Shown here one piece after another: positions 23,915 to 32,363 of a stretch of DNA of 64,000 nucleotides. The DNA is from an uncultured Collinsella sp. (GTDB lineage Bacteria > Actinomycetota > Coriobacteriia > Coriobacteriales > Coriobacteriaceae): assembly GCA_902495525.1 (NCBI GenBank), contig CABUXL010000004.1:14285-78284 (forward strand). Reading direction: 5' to 3'. The translations under genes were made by a program, and so were the position numbers. Below the pieces are notes generated by a model. It was not told where the DNA came from. It made no database searches and saw only the letters and a program-made list of their open reading frames with translations. Numbering within the stretch: position 1 is the stretch's first letter; every line of letters starts with the position of its first letter.

Positions 23915-24358
23915 ATGGTTGGCTTTATTCTTACCGGTCATGGACAGTTCGCACCCGGCCTCGCAAGCGCTATCGCTATGGTTGCTGGCGACCAGCCCGC
24001 TTTTACCGTCGTTCCTTTTGAGGGCGACCAGGCTGCTTCCTACGGTGAGGATCTCCGCGCCGCTATTACCGCCATGCGCGAGGAGTGCGATGGCGTGCTC
24101 GTCTTTACCGACCTGCTTGGTGGCACCCCGTTCAACCAGGCGATGATGATTGCCCAGGATGTCGACAACGTCGAGGTTCTGACCGGCACCAACCTTCCCA
24201 TGGTTATTGAGCTTCTGTTCCTCCGCGGCAACGCCACGCTCGCCGAGCTTGGCGAGCAGGCCGTGACCGTTGGCCAGACGGGCATCACCGCCCAGACGGT
24301 CGCATCCGTTGCCGGCTCCGACGAAGAGGATATCTTCGGCGACGAGGACGGCATCTAA
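23915..24358 (+). CDS. PTS EIIA component, mannose family (amino-sugar PTS)
   Basis: A 147-residue cytoplasmic EIIA of the mannose/sorbose/N-acetylgalactosamine class. His9 in FILTGHGQFAPGL accepts phosphate from HPr, and VFTDLLGGTPFNQA is the second conserved motif. An acidic C-terminal tail (DEEDIFGDEDGI) follows. It starts the operon EIIA, YajC-like, EIIB, EIIC, EIID. The neighbours AgaS and NagA suggest N-acetylgalactosamine or a related amino sugar as substrate. Good SD (GGAAGGG) upstream. Confidence 0.93.
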   Translation: MVGFILTGHGQFAPGLASAIAMVAGDQPAFTVVPFEGDQAASYGEDLRAAITAMREECDGVLVFTDLLGGTPFNQAMMIAQDVDNVEVLTGTNLPMVIELLFLRGNATLAELGEQAVTVGQTGITAQTVASVAGSDEEDIFGDEDGI

Positions 24359-24639
24359 TGGCCGATTTCGGAGCCAACGTCCTGAGCTCCTCGGTCGCCC
24401 TTTTAGGCCTGCTTGTCATCATGGGCTTGATTTACACCATCTGGTCGCAAATCAACATGAAGAAGAAGCAGAAGTACTTCAAGGAGCTGCACACCGAGCT
24501 CAAGCCGGGTCAAGAGGTTCTTTTCGCCGGCGGTATCTACGGAACCGTCAAAGGCATCGAAGGCGAGAAGGTCCAGATCAAAGTCCGATCCGGAGCCGTC
24601 GTAGATGTTTCGCGTTACGCGATTCAGGAGATCAAGTAA
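24358..24639 (+). CDS. YajC-like single-pass membrane protein inside the PTS operon
   Basis: A 93-residue protein with one N-terminal transmembrane helix (SSVALLGLLVIMGLIYTIW), then KKKQKYFKELHTELKPGQEVLFAGGIYGTVKGIEGEKVQIKV, the typical YajC cytoplasmic domain. YajC normally associates with SecDF. Here it overlaps the EIIA stop by one base (TAATG) and precedes EIIB, so it is a co-transcribed paralogue. YajC-like genes are also known inside mannose-family PTS operons of streptococci for host glycans. Whether it assists membrane insertion of EIIC/EIID is inference. Confidence 0.88.
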   Translation: MADFGANVLSSSVALLGLLVIMGLIYTIWSQINMKKKQKYFKELHTELKPGQEVLFAGGIYGTVKGIEGEKVQIKVRSGAVVDVSRYAIQEIK

Positions 24640-24675
24640 CTGTCGTCAGCAAATAACGAAAGGAAGCTGATCAAC

Positions 24676-25158
24676 ATGGCAGAACCCAACATTCTTCTTA
24701 CCCGCATCGATAACCGACTGGTTCATGGTCAGGTTGCCACCCAGTGGAACTCCACCCTGGGCTCCAACCTCATCCTCGTCGCCAACGACGACGTGGCGTC
24801 CAACACCATGCGCCAGAACCTCATGAAGATGGCCGCTCCCGCCGGCGTCGCTACGCGTTTCTTCTCTCTGCAGAAGACCATCGACGTCATTGGCAAGGCG
24901 AGCCCGCGCCAGAAGATCTTCATCGTGGCCGAAACACCGGAAGACGTGCTTACGCTCGTCAAGGGCGGTGTGCCTATAAAGAAGGTAAACATCGGCAACA
25001 TGCACATGTCGGAAGGAAAGCGCCAAGTCGCCACCTCCGTCGCAGTTAACGACGAGGATGTCGCTGCGTTTAAAGAGCTGCAGGAATTGGGGGTGGAGTT
25101 GGAGATCAGGCGCGTTCCGAGCACGCCTGTTGAGGACACGAGCAAGCTCTTCTCGTAA
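24676..25158 (+). CDS. PTS EIIB component, mannose family
   Basis: A 160-residue cytoplasmic EIIB. His17 in LLTRIDNRLVHGQV is the phosphorylation site that receives phosphate from EIIA and passes it to the sugar. KGGVPIKKVNIGNMHMSEGK is a family-typical segment. Start ATG 24676 after GAAAGGAAG. It has a paralogue at 34466 in which this His is Tyr. Confidence 0.95.
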   Translation: MAEPNILLTRIDNRLVHGQVATQWNSTLGSNLILVANDDVASNTMRQNLMKMAAPAGVATRFFSLQKTIDVIGKASPRQKIFIVAETPEDVLTLVKGGVPIKKVNIGNMHMSEGKRQVATSVAVNDEDVAAFKELQELGVELEIRRVPSTPVEDTSKLFS

Positions 25159-25248
25159 TCCTCGTGATCCACGTTGTCAGGAGTGAAACCCTGACGTTCT
25201 GTACGTGATATCCAAAGTGCGTACATACATTTTGAAAGGAGGAGCAAG

Positions 25249-26049
25249 ATGGAATACTCGATCATCCAGATCGCTCTGGTCTTCGTTGTTACGTTCATCG
25301 CGGCAATCGACCAGTTTGACTTCCTCGAGTCTCTCTATCAGCCCATCGTCACCGGCGCCGTCATCGGTCTTATCCTTGGCGACCTCAACACCGGTCTTCT
25401 CGTGGGTGGTACCTATCAGCTCATGACGATCGGCAACATGCCGATCGGAGGCGCTCAGCCGCCTAACGCCGTCATCGGCGGCATCATGGCAGCCATTCTC
25501 GCTATCGCCACGGGCCTCGAGCCCAACGCGGCAGTCGGCCTCGCCATTCCGTTCGCTCTGCTTGGCCAGCTTGGCGTTACCCTGGTCTTCACGCTTATGT
25601 CCCCGCTTATGTCCACGGCCGATAACATGGCTCACAACGCGGACACCAAGGGCATCGAGCGCCTGAACTACTTCGCCATGGCTCTGCTCGGCCTGATTTT
25701 CGCTGTCGTCGTCACCCTGTTCTTCATCGCTGGCGCTACCATCGGTCAGACCATCGCTTCTGCCATCCCGACTTGGCTGCAGACCGGTCTGTCCGCTGCA
25801 GGCGGCATGATGCGCTTCGTCGGCTTCGCCGTCCTGCTCAAGGTTATGATGAACCGCGATATGTGGGGCTTCTTCCTCATGGGCTTTGGCCTCGCGCTCA
25901 TCACCGTTGCCAACGATTCGCTGGCAACCCCTGCTCTGCTCATCCTCGCTCTCATCGGCTTCGGCATCGCTTTCTGGGACTTCCAGCAGCAGACCGAGCT
26001 GAAGGGTGCAGCTGTTTCTGACGGAGGTGACTTCGAAGATGGCATCTAA
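25249..26049 (+). CDS. PTS EIIC component, mannose family
   Basis: A 266-residue polytopic membrane subunit with strongly hydrophobic helices (IIQIALVFVVTFIAAIDQFDF, AVIGLILGDLNTGLLVGGTYQLM) and the conserved GGAQPPNAVIGGIMA loop. It forms the sugar channel with EIID. A 90-base gap with AAAGGAGG separates it from EIIB. Its end overlaps the EIID start. Confidence 0.93.
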   Translation: MEYSIIQIALVFVVTFIAAIDQFDFLESLYQPIVTGAVIGLILGDLNTGLLVGGTYQLMTIGNMPIGGAQPPNAVIGGIMAAILAIATGLEPNAAVGLAIPFALLGQLGVTLVFTLMSPLMSTADNMAHNADTKGIERLNYFAMALLGLIFAVVVTLFFIAGATIGQTIASAIPTWLQTGLSAAGGMMRFVGFAVLLKVMMNRDMWGFFLMGFGLALITVANDSLATPALLILALIGFGIAFWDFQQQTELKGAAVSDGGDFEDGI

Positions 26050-27121
26050 TGAGTATGTGATCCCGGAGCACTACGAGGATCTCACTCCTGCTCCGCAGCT
26101 CGACCAGAAGACCCTCAACAAGATGGCTTGGCGCTCCTGCTTCCTGCAGGCCTCGTTCAACTACGAGCGTATGCAGGCCGCCGGCTGGCTCTACTCCATC
26201 ATCCCCGGTCTGGAGAAGATCCACACCAACAAGAACGACCTCGCGGCTTCCATGAGCCACAACCTGGAGTTCTTCAACACTCACCCGTTCCTCGTCACCT
26301 TTGTTATGGGCATCGTGCTTTCGCTCGAGCAGAACAAGGTTGACATCCCCACGATCCGCGCCGTCCGCGTCGCCGCAATGGGCCCGCTCGGTGGTATCGG
26401 TGACGCCCTGTTCTGGCTGACGCTCGTGCCTATCACGGCCGGCATCACCTCCAACATGGCCATCAACGGCAACGCCGCTGCACCGATCATCTTCCTGGTG
26501 ATCTTCAACGTCGTCCAGTTCGCTCTGCGCTTCTGGCTCATGAACTGGTCCTACAAGCTTGGTACCAGCGCTATTGACGCTCTGACTGCTAACATGCAGG
26601 CCTTCACGCGTGCCGCTTCCATCATGGGCGTCTTCGTCGTCGGTTGCCTGGTCGTCACCATGGGTGGCACCCAGATCAACCTCCAGATCCCCAACGGCAC
26701 CACCCGTGGCCTCTCCGCTACTACCGTGATCGTCTCCGAGAAGGAGGCCGAGAACTTCACCGGTATGGAGGGCATCGATACCGAGACCGCTGAGGCCGGT
26801 ACCATCGCCATGACCGATGAGGACGGCAACGCCCTCACCGCCTCCGATGCCGACGGCAACGCTGTCGAGTGCGGCGTCACCGATCTGGGCAACGGCATGG
26901 AGTCCGTTACCTACGGCACCGTTACCGAGGATCCGGTCAACTTCTCTGTTGCCGACACCCTCAACACCATCGTCCCGAAGCTCGTCCCGCTTATGCTTAC
27001 GCTGCTGCTTTACTACATGTTCGCTAAGCACAGCTGGACCCCGACCAAGGGCATTCTGCTGCTCTTCGTCCTCGGCATCCTGGGCGCTGGCCCGCTTGGT
27101 CTCTGGCCGAGCATCTGGTAA
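26039..27121 (+). CDS. PTS EIID component, mannose family, with an enlarged loop
   Basis: A 360-residue EIID. Typical segments are LNKMAWRSCFLQASFNYERMQAAGWLYS near the N-terminus, AAMGPLGGIGDALFW and a C-terminal hydrophobic helix pair. I chose the ATG at 26039, which overlaps the EIIC stop; GGAGG lies 12 bases upstream. Residues about 220-300 form an acidic loop (SEKEAENFTGMEG...TMTDEDGN-like) clearly longer than in ManZ-type EIID (about 280 residues in total). It probably faces outside or the membrane surface. A terminator follows, ending the operon. Confidence 0.92.
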   Translation: MASNEYVIPEHYEDLTPAPQLDQKTLNKMAWRSCFLQASFNYERMQAAGWLYSIIPGLEKIHTNKNDLAASMSHNLEFFNTHPFLVTFVMGIVLSLEQNKVDIPTIRAVRVAAMGPLGGIGDALFWLTLVPITAGITSNMAINGNAAAPIIFLVIFNVVQFALRFWLMNWSYKLGTSAIDALTANMQAFTRAASIMGVFVVGCLVVTMGGTQINLQIPNGTTRGLSATTVIVSEKEAENFTGMEGIDTETAEAGTIAMTDEDGNALTASDADGNAVECGVTDLGNGMESVTYGTVTEDPVNFSVADTLNTIVPKLVPLMLTLLLYYMFAKHSWTPTKGILLLFVLGILGAGPLGLWPSIW

Positions 27122-27188
27122 GGCTCTAGCTTGAGGGGTGTGTCCCTACGCGGCTCACACCCCGACCCCTTAAGCCATGTGTATGTTA

Positions 27189-27225
27189 AAAGCCGCGTGC
27201 TCGAAAGAGCGCGCGGCTTTTGTTT
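27189..27225 (+). terminator. Terminator of the amino-sugar PTS operon
   Basis: AAGCCGCG + GCTC pairs with GAGC + CGCGGCTT around GAAA, followed by TTGTTTT. Confidence 0.85.
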
Positions 27226-27306
27226 TCTTGATGATTCGGGTGTGGCAGACAGATAATGCTAAACACCCTAGGTAGTTAGCCGAATTCGAGCAAAAGGGAG
27301 GATAGG

Positions 27307-28038
27307 ATGGCGATCGGAGCGCGTAAGCAACCGCTGTACGATCAGCTGGTCGATATTCTGACCGAAAAGATCGACCATGAATATCGCGCCGGTGACATGA
27401 TTCCTTCCGAGCGCGAACTATCGGAGCGCTATGGTCTCTCGCGCACTACGGTACGCCTGGCTCTGCAGGAACTGGAGCGTTTAGGACTGGTGGTTCGGCA
27501 GCACGGTCGCGGTACCTTTGTGACCGACCGTTCGGCAAAGGCAACCAATCTTATGCAGTCCTACAGCTTTACCGAGCAGATGCGCGCGATGGGTCGCGAC
27601 CCCGAGACCACGATTCTCGAGTTTTGCGAGATGGAGGCCGATAAGAATCTGGCCGAGCATATGGGATTGCGTATCGGTGATCGCATTTTTAAGCTTAAGC
27701 GCCTTCGTTCTGCCGACAATATGCCCATGATGGTCGAACGCAGCTATCTACCAGTTCGTCAATTTCTGTCCCTAAAGCGACCGCTGCTGGAGCGTAAGCC
27801 GCTTTACGATGTGATTGAGCAAGACTTTCAGCAAAAGATACGCGTGGCCGAAGAGGAGTTCTATGCGAGCATAGCCCGTCCCACCGACGCCCACCTTTTG
27901 GGAATTGTCGAGGGCTCGCCTGTGCTCGATTTGGTCAGGACTACGTATAACGAGTCAAACGAGGTAGTGGAGTACACACTCTCGGTTGCTCGTGCCGATC
28001 AGTTTAAATACAAGGTTTACCACCAGCGCAGTAACTAG
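27307..28038 (+). CDS. GntR/HutC-family regulator with UTRA domain (NagR/DasR-like)
   Basis: A 243-residue regulator. The N-terminal winged helix-turn-helix (residues 10-75) includes MIPSERELSERYGLSRTTVRLALQELE, and a C-terminal UTRA effector domain follows (SYSFTEQMRAMGRDPETTIL...). NagR/DasR-type members sense glucosamine-6-phosphate or related amino-sugar phosphates. It sits between the PTS operon and agaS, and both have an identical TGGTTACTACCA site, so it is the natural candidate to control them. Start ATG 27307 with GGGAGG 6 bases upstream. Confidence 0.92.
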   Translation: MAIGARKQPLYDQLVDILTEKIDHEYRAGDMIPSERELSERYGLSRTTVRLALQELERLGLVVRQHGRGTFVTDRSAKATNLMQSYSFTEQMRAMGRDPETTILEFCEMEADKNLAEHMGLRIGDRIFKLKRLRSADNMPMMVERSYLPVRQFLSLKRPLLERKPLYDVIEQDFQQKIRVAEEEFYASIARPTDAHLLGIVEGSPVLDLVRTTYNESNEVVEYTLSVARADQFKYKVYHQRSN

Positions 28039-28078
28039 TGCTCGCATCGTTTCCATATGGTGATTCTTTGCATTTAAC

Positions 28079-28113
28079 TGGTTACTACCAGATAACCAAC
28101 CGAAGTGTATAAT
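28079..28113 (+). promoter_or_regulatory. agaS promoter with GntR operator, copy 2
   Basis: TGGTTACTACCA (28079-28090), extended by C and G into the palindrome CTGGT-TACT-ACCAG, overlaps the -35 position of a perfect TATAAT at 28108-28113. Binding there would exclude RNA polymerase. Confidence 0.75.
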
Positions 28114-28152
28114 TGCACGTCAGAGGATTACTTCTAGAGAGAGGTATTAGAA

Positions 28153-29319
28153 ATGTTCGAGAAGAGTGTCGAGGAGCTCACCGAGCTCGGCGCCCAGATC
28201 ACCACGTCCGAGATTGCTCAGCAGCCCGAGCTTTGGCGTGATACGCTCAACATCTATCGCGAGAACAAGGAGGCCATCGAGGCCTTCCTGGCCGAGGCTC
28301 GCGCTATGGGCGAGGGTCGTCTGTCCGTTGTCTTCACCGGTGCCGGTACGTCCGACTACGTTGGCGATACCTGCGCCCCGTACCTGCGTCACGCTGGCAA
28401 CACTGATCTCTACGACTTTAAGCCCATCGCCACGACCGACATCGTGAGCGCCCCGCGCGACTTCCTGCGCGCCGAGGATCCCACGCTCGTGGTTTCCTTT
28501 GCCCGCTCTGGCAACAGCCCCGAGAGCCTTGCCGCCGTTGCCGTTGCCAAGGAGCTCGTCCACAACGTCAAGTTCCTCAACATCACCTGCGCTCCCGAGG
28601 GCAAGCTCGCCGTCGAGTCTGCCGATGATCCCAACGCGCTGACGCTGCTCATTCCGCGCGCCAACGACAAGGGCTTCGCCATGACCGGTTCTTATTCCTG
28701 CATGACCCTGCTCTCCACCCTTATTTTCGACACTGCCTCTGACGAGCAGAAGGCCGAGTGGGTCGAGACGATTGCCAAGATGGGCGAGGAGGTCATCTCC
28801 CGTGAGCCCGAGATCGCCGATTACCTCGCTGGCGATTTCAACCGCGTGACCTACTTGGGTTCTGGCTCCTTCGGTGGCCTTGCCCAGGAGAGCCAGCTCA
28901 AGATCCTCGAGCTCGCTCACGGTCTGGTCGCTACTTCCTACGACACCTCCATGGGCTATCGTCACGGACCTAAGTCCTTCGTCGACGATAAGACGCTCGT
29001 CTTCGTGTTCGTCAACAACGACGCCTACACCCGTCAGTACGACATCGACATCCTCAACGAGATCGGTGGCGACAAGATCGCTCAGCACACCGTTGCCGTT
29101 CAGCAGGATGGCGCTACCGTCTACGAGGGCGAGTCCTTCACCTTTAAGGGCTACGAGGCGCTTCCCGAGGGCTACCTTGCCCTGCCGTTCGTGATGTTTG
29201 CCCAGGCTATCAGCCTGCTCAACTCCGTGCGCGTGGGCAACACGCCCGATACGCCGAGCCCCACCGGCACGGTCAACCGCGTGGTTAAGGGCGTGACGAT
29301 TCACCCCTTCACCGCTTAA
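28153..29319 (+). CDS. agaS: SIS-domain sugar isomerase/deaminase (AgaS type)
   Basis: A 388-residue protein with two SIS domains (VVFTGAGTSDYVGD near residue 58; VVSFARSGNSPESLA; YLGSGSFGGLAQESQLKILE). AgaS-type enzymes convert galactosamine-6-phosphate to tagatose-6-phosphate and ammonia. The alternative is a glucosamine-6-phosphate-type isomerase, but the presence of LacC-type tagatose-6-phosphate kinase and a mannose-family PTS favours the Aga route. SD AGAGAGG upstream; a strong terminator follows. Controlled by the operator at 28079. Confidence 0.88.
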   Translation: MFEKSVEELTELGAQITTSEIAQQPELWRDTLNIYRENKEAIEAFLAEARAMGEGRLSVVFTGAGTSDYVGDTCAPYLRHAGNTDLYDFKPIATTDIVSAPRDFLRAEDPTLVVSFARSGNSPESLAAVAVAKELVHNVKFLNITCAPEGKLAVESADDPNALTLLIPRANDKGFAMTGSYSCMTLLSTLIFDTASDEQKAEWVETIAKMGEEVISREPEIADYLAGDFNRVTYLGSGSFGGLAQESQLKILELAHGLVATSYDTSMGYRHGPKSFVDDKTLVFVFVNNDAYTRQYDIDILNEIGGDKIAQHTVAVQQDGATVYEGESFTFKGYEALPEGYLALPFVMFAQAISLLNSVRVGNTPDTPSPTGTVNRVVKGVTIHPFTA

Positions 29320-29337
29320 TCGCGTCCCCCTGTAAGG

Positions 29338-29374
29338 GCGCCCGTCCGCTCATAACGGCGGGCGGGCGCTTTTT
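29338..29374 (+). terminator. Terminator after agaS
   Basis: GCGCCCGTCCG (29338-29348) pairs with the GC-rich arm ending GGGCGC at 29369, followed by TTTTT. Confidence 0.85.
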
Positions 29375-29436
29375 GTTTTACGTGAGCTGGGTATAAGCAT
29401 CACTACAGTCAACTGCTTTAGAAGCAAGGAGTGCAT

Positions 29437-30606
29437 ATGAGCACGTACGCAATTAAGGCTGACAAGTTCTTCTTGCCGGCAGGCCCGCAACTGGGCGGCT
29501 ATCTTATGGTCGAGGATGGCGTCTTTGGCGCCTGGCAGGCCGACGAGCCCTCCTGCGAGATCAAGGACTACACGGGATCGTGGATCGCACCGGGTATGGT
29601 CGATACTCACATCCATGGCTTCTATAACCACTCGACTACCGATAACGATCCCGAGGGCATTGATATCAGCTCGACCGAGCTCGCCCGTCGCGGTACCACC
29701 AGCTGGCTGCCCACGACGTTCACCGATGGCGTCGAGCAGATCAAGGATGCCTGCGCCGCCATCGCTCAGGCGGACGAGGGTCGCGGCCCTGACTTCTGCG
29801 GTGCTCGCATTCAGGGCATCTATCTGGAGGGCCCCTTCTTTACCATGAAGCACGTGGGCGCGCAGAACCCCGCTTATCTTATCGATCCCTCCGAGGAGGT
29901 CTTCGATCAGTGGCAGGAGGCTGCGGGCGGTCGCATCGTTAAGAGCGCCATGGCGGCCGAGCGCGACGGTGCCGCTGCTTATGCGGCTGCTCTGAACGCC
30001 AAGGGTGTGGTGACCAGCATCGGTCACTCCGACGCCACCTACGATGAGTGCATCGCCGCCATCAACGCCGGTGCCAGCTGCTTTACGCATACCTATAACG
30101 GCCAGCGCGGGCTGCATCACCGTGAGCCCGGTGTCGTGGGCGCTGCCATGTCCACGCCCGAGACCTACGCCGAGATCATCTGTGACGGCAAGCACGTAAA
30201 CCCTGCCGCCATCAAGGCACTGCTGCAGGCAAAGGGCTGGCAGCACACGGTGCTCATCACCGACTGCCTGGGCTGCGGCGGCATGCCCGAGGGCAGCTAC
30301 ACCAGTGGTGGCATGGACGTCATCATGAAGGACAACCTGTGCTGGCTCGCCGACGGCAAGAGCATTGCCGGCTCGGTGCTCACGCTTGCCCAGGGCGTCA
30401 AGAACATCGTCGACTGGGGCATCGCCAGCGCCGATATCGCCATTCGCATGGCAACTGAGGTGCCGGCACGCTCCGCGCACATCGAGGATAAGTGCGGCAG
30501 CATCATGCCGGGTCGCGACGCTGACTTTGTCGTGTTCGACCATGAGCTCACCCTCGTCGAGACGTATGTTGGCGGCCAGAGCGTCGGCAACGCCTTTACC
30601 GAGTAG
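29437..30606 (+). CDS. nagA: N-acetylhexosamine-6-phosphate deacetylase (NagA/AgaA type)
   Basis: A 389-residue amidohydrolase that removes acetate from GlcNAc-6-P or GalNAc-6-P. Motifs are APGMVDTHIHGFYNH (HxH), IYLEGPFF (metal-binding Glu), SIGHSDATYDE (His), SCFTHTYNGQRGLHHREPG (His) and VLITDCLGCGG (catalytic Asp). Start ATG 29437 with AAGGAG 5 bases upstream; an in-frame GTG at 29431 overlaps the SD. Its place after agaS suggests it acts on GalNAc-6-P (AgaA-like), although NagA specificity cannot be excluded. A C-terminal remnant of a second copy lies at 33333. Confidence 0.92.
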   Translation: MSTYAIKADKFFLPAGPQLGGYLMVEDGVFGAWQADEPSCEIKDYTGSWIAPGMVDTHIHGFYNHSTTDNDPEGIDISSTELARRGTTSWLPTTFTDGVEQIKDACAAIAQADEGRGPDFCGARIQGIYLEGPFFTMKHVGAQNPAYLIDPSEEVFDQWQEAAGGRIVKSAMAAERDGAAAYAAALNAKGVVTSIGHSDATYDECIAAINAGASCFTHTYNGQRGLHHREPGVVGAAMSTPETYAEIICDGKHVNPAAIKALLQAKGWQHTVLITDCLGCGGMPEGSYTSGGMDVIMKDNLCWLADGKSIAGSVLTLAQGVKNIVDWGIASADIAIRMATEVPARSAHIEDKCGSIMPGRDADFVVFDHELTLVETYVGGQSVGNAFTE

Positions 30607-30612
30607 CGATAG

Positions 30613-30648
30613 AAAAAGACGGCGGGCCCGAATCTGCTCGGACCCGCC
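30613..30648 (-). terminator. Terminator of the flavodoxin-fold gene (- strand), shared with nagA end
   Basis: GGCGGGCCCGA (30621-30631) pairs with TCGGACCCGCC (30638-30648) with one mismatch. On the - strand it is followed by TTTTT (30617-30613). Confidence 0.8.
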
Positions 30649-30681
30649 GTATGGGTTAAACGCTCAAAAGCACCTTTACAG

Positions 30682-31266
30682 TTACAGCTTGTTAGCGATC
30701 TTCTTTGCCGTGCGCTTGACGCCGGCCACCAGGCCTCCTGCAGGATGCTCCTTCTCGTAGGCTAGACGCTTCTCGCGCTTGGCATACTCTTCGACGATGA
30801 TGTCGCCGTACTCGTCTTCGATCTTGTCGAAGAAGTCGACAGCGCCCTTAATTTCCTCAGCGGTTGGGTGTCCCTTCTGGACGCCGCCGGTGAGTTTGAA
30901 CGGCCCCCACGTATCAAAGCCGGGGCAGCCGTAGACACCCATAAAGATGGCCTGCCTCATGCGGCAGATGCCATCGATATCCTTGCCGTACCACTTGTTT
31001 TTGCCGCCGTAGGTCATAAGGCCAAACACCTTGTCCTGCGGCTGCAGCACGTTCGTGAGCACGCGTGCCATGTCCTTGTCGATCTCGGAGTAATAGATGC
31101 CCGTGGCGACGCCGATCAGATGATATTCGTGCAGGTCGGGGTACTCGTTTTTCCCGAGTGACTTCACGTCGAGGGTATCGATTTCGGGGTGCGCCTCGAC
31201 GATGGCGTCCACGAGCTTTTTCGTATTGCCGTGGTGGCGTGAGGCATAAAGGATGATGGTTCGCAT
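30682..31266 (-). CDS. Flavodoxin-fold protein
   Basis: A 194-residue protein opening with MRTIILYASRHHGNTKKLVDAI, the flavodoxin phosphate-binding loop. YHLIGVATGIYYSEI and VFGLMTYGGKN follow at the positions of the FMN-contacting loops. The C-terminus is basic (KRTAKKIANKL). Such proteins carry FMN and transfer electrons or act as menaquinone-dependent oxidoreductase-like enzymes. It is the only - strand gene in this stretch, convergent with nagA and divergent from the mutarotase gene, so it may be an unrelated insertion in the sugar locus. Start chosen at the first in-frame Met giving the complete fold; the SD is weak. Confidence 0.8.
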   Translation of the reverse strand: MRTIILYASRHHGNTKKLVDAIVEAHPEIDTLDVKSLGKNEYPDLHEYHLIGVATGIYYSEIDKDMARVLTNVLQPQDKVFGLMTYGGKNKWYGKDIDGICRMRQAIFMGVYGCPGFDTWGPFKLTGGVQKGHPTAEEIKGAVDFFDKIEDEYGDIIVEEYAKREKRLAYEKEHPAGGLVAGVKRTAKKIANKL

Positions 31267-31422
31267 AAGAAGGCCTTTCAGCTGTAATTGCATCAATGTC
31301 TGTATGGTACCCCGTTGCATGGCTGGGAAACCGGACGCATCGATGAACGTGCGGGTTTGTCCTTTGGTCAGGGCCGAGACGGGTTCTTGCGAGCAAAAAG
31401 CAGTTGTTCGAAAGGATGGACA

Positions 31423-32304
31423 ATGGAATACGCTCTCTCCAACGATTCGATTTCTATCAAGGTCTCCACGGCCGGTGGTTCGTTTACCTCGATTGAGGCT
31501 GGAGGTCGCGAGTACTTGTGGCAGGGCGATCCCGCCGTGTGGTCCGGCCAGGCACCGATTTGCTTCCCGATTTGCGGAGGTTTGCGCGATAACAGCGCCA
31601 TGACGTTTGCCGGACATCATGTGAAGCTCGCCCGCCATGGGTTTGCGCGCAAACAGGAGTGGAAGCTGCTGAGCCAGAGCGAGAACGAGCTGGCGATGTG
31701 CCTGGCTTCGGAGGATAACGCCGCGCTGCTGAGCGATTATCCGTATCCGTTTAAGCTTGTCGCCCGCTATACGCTCGAGGACGCCGCCGTGCGCGTCTCC
31801 TATGAGGTTACCAACGAGGGCACCGAGGACATGCCTTTCTTTATCGGTGGACACCCCGGCTTTAGGTGCCCGCTCGATGAGGGCGAGGCCTATACGGACT
31901 ACGAGCTGCGCTTTGAGAAGGACGAGGCTGCGGAGCTTTGCACCGCTGTCCCTTCGACTGGCTTGATTGATGTGGACAGGCGCTCCAAGAACCCCATGGT
32001 GGGAAAGACGCTGCCTCTGTCGCATGAGCTCTTCGATTTTGCGGAGACCATCTTTGACGTGCTCGAGAGCCGTCAGGTCACGCTTTCCAAGAAGGGCGAG
32101 GACAAGGGCGTCCGCCTGAGCTTCGAGGGCTTTCCGTATCTCATTGTGTGGAGCAAGCCCGAGGGCGATTTTGTGGCAGTTGAACCCTGGGGCGGCCTTT
32201 CGACCTGCTCCGATGAGGACGACGTGCTTGAGCACAAGCGCGGCTGTCTTATCGCCAAGCCCAAAGAAACCATCGTGCGCTCGTTCACGATCGAGATTCT
32301 GTAG
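31423..32304 (+). CDS. Aldose 1-epimerase family protein (LacX-like), copy 1
   Basis: A 293-residue galactose-mutarotase-fold protein of the LacX type found in lac/tagatose operons. Segments: YLWQGDPAVWSGQAPICFPICGGL, then RHGFARKQEW (conserved His), FFIGGHPGF (second His) and FVAVEPWGGL (catalytic Glu). It probably interconverts anomers of a sugar or sugar phosphate. ATG 31423 with AAAGGATGG upstream. It is followed by lacC after 59 bases. A very similar copy lies at 61367-62248, also followed by lacC. Confidence 0.88.
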   Translation: MEYALSNDSISIKVSTAGGSFTSIEAGGREYLWQGDPAVWSGQAPICFPICGGLRDNSAMTFAGHHVKLARHGFARKQEWKLLSQSENELAMCLASEDNAALLSDYPYPFKLVARYTLEDAAVRVSYEVTNEGTEDMPFFIGGHPGFRCPLDEGEAYTDYELRFEKDEAAELCTAVPSTGLIDVDRRSKNPMVGKTLPLSHELFDFAETIFDVLESRQVTLSKKGEDKGVRLSFEGFPYLIVWSKPEGDFVAVEPWGGLSTCSDEDDVLEHKRGCLIAKPKETIVRSFTIEIL

Positions 32305-32363
32305 TCGCATGTAGCCAATTCGTTTTGCAAGGCATAAGGAGCCTGCGAGATAAGGAGCTAGAA

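Noticed and set aside
31288..31422. Upstream extension of the LacX-like gene (45 codons)
   Set aside because: No SD, no similarity to the second copy's N-terminus; both copies align from MEY/MEF, each with a good SD.
30682..32310. A 542-codon - strand frame covering the flavodoxin gene and the mutarotase
   Set aside because: Only the last 194 codons look like a protein (complete flavodoxin fold starting MRTIILYAS); the rest is antisense to the mutarotase.
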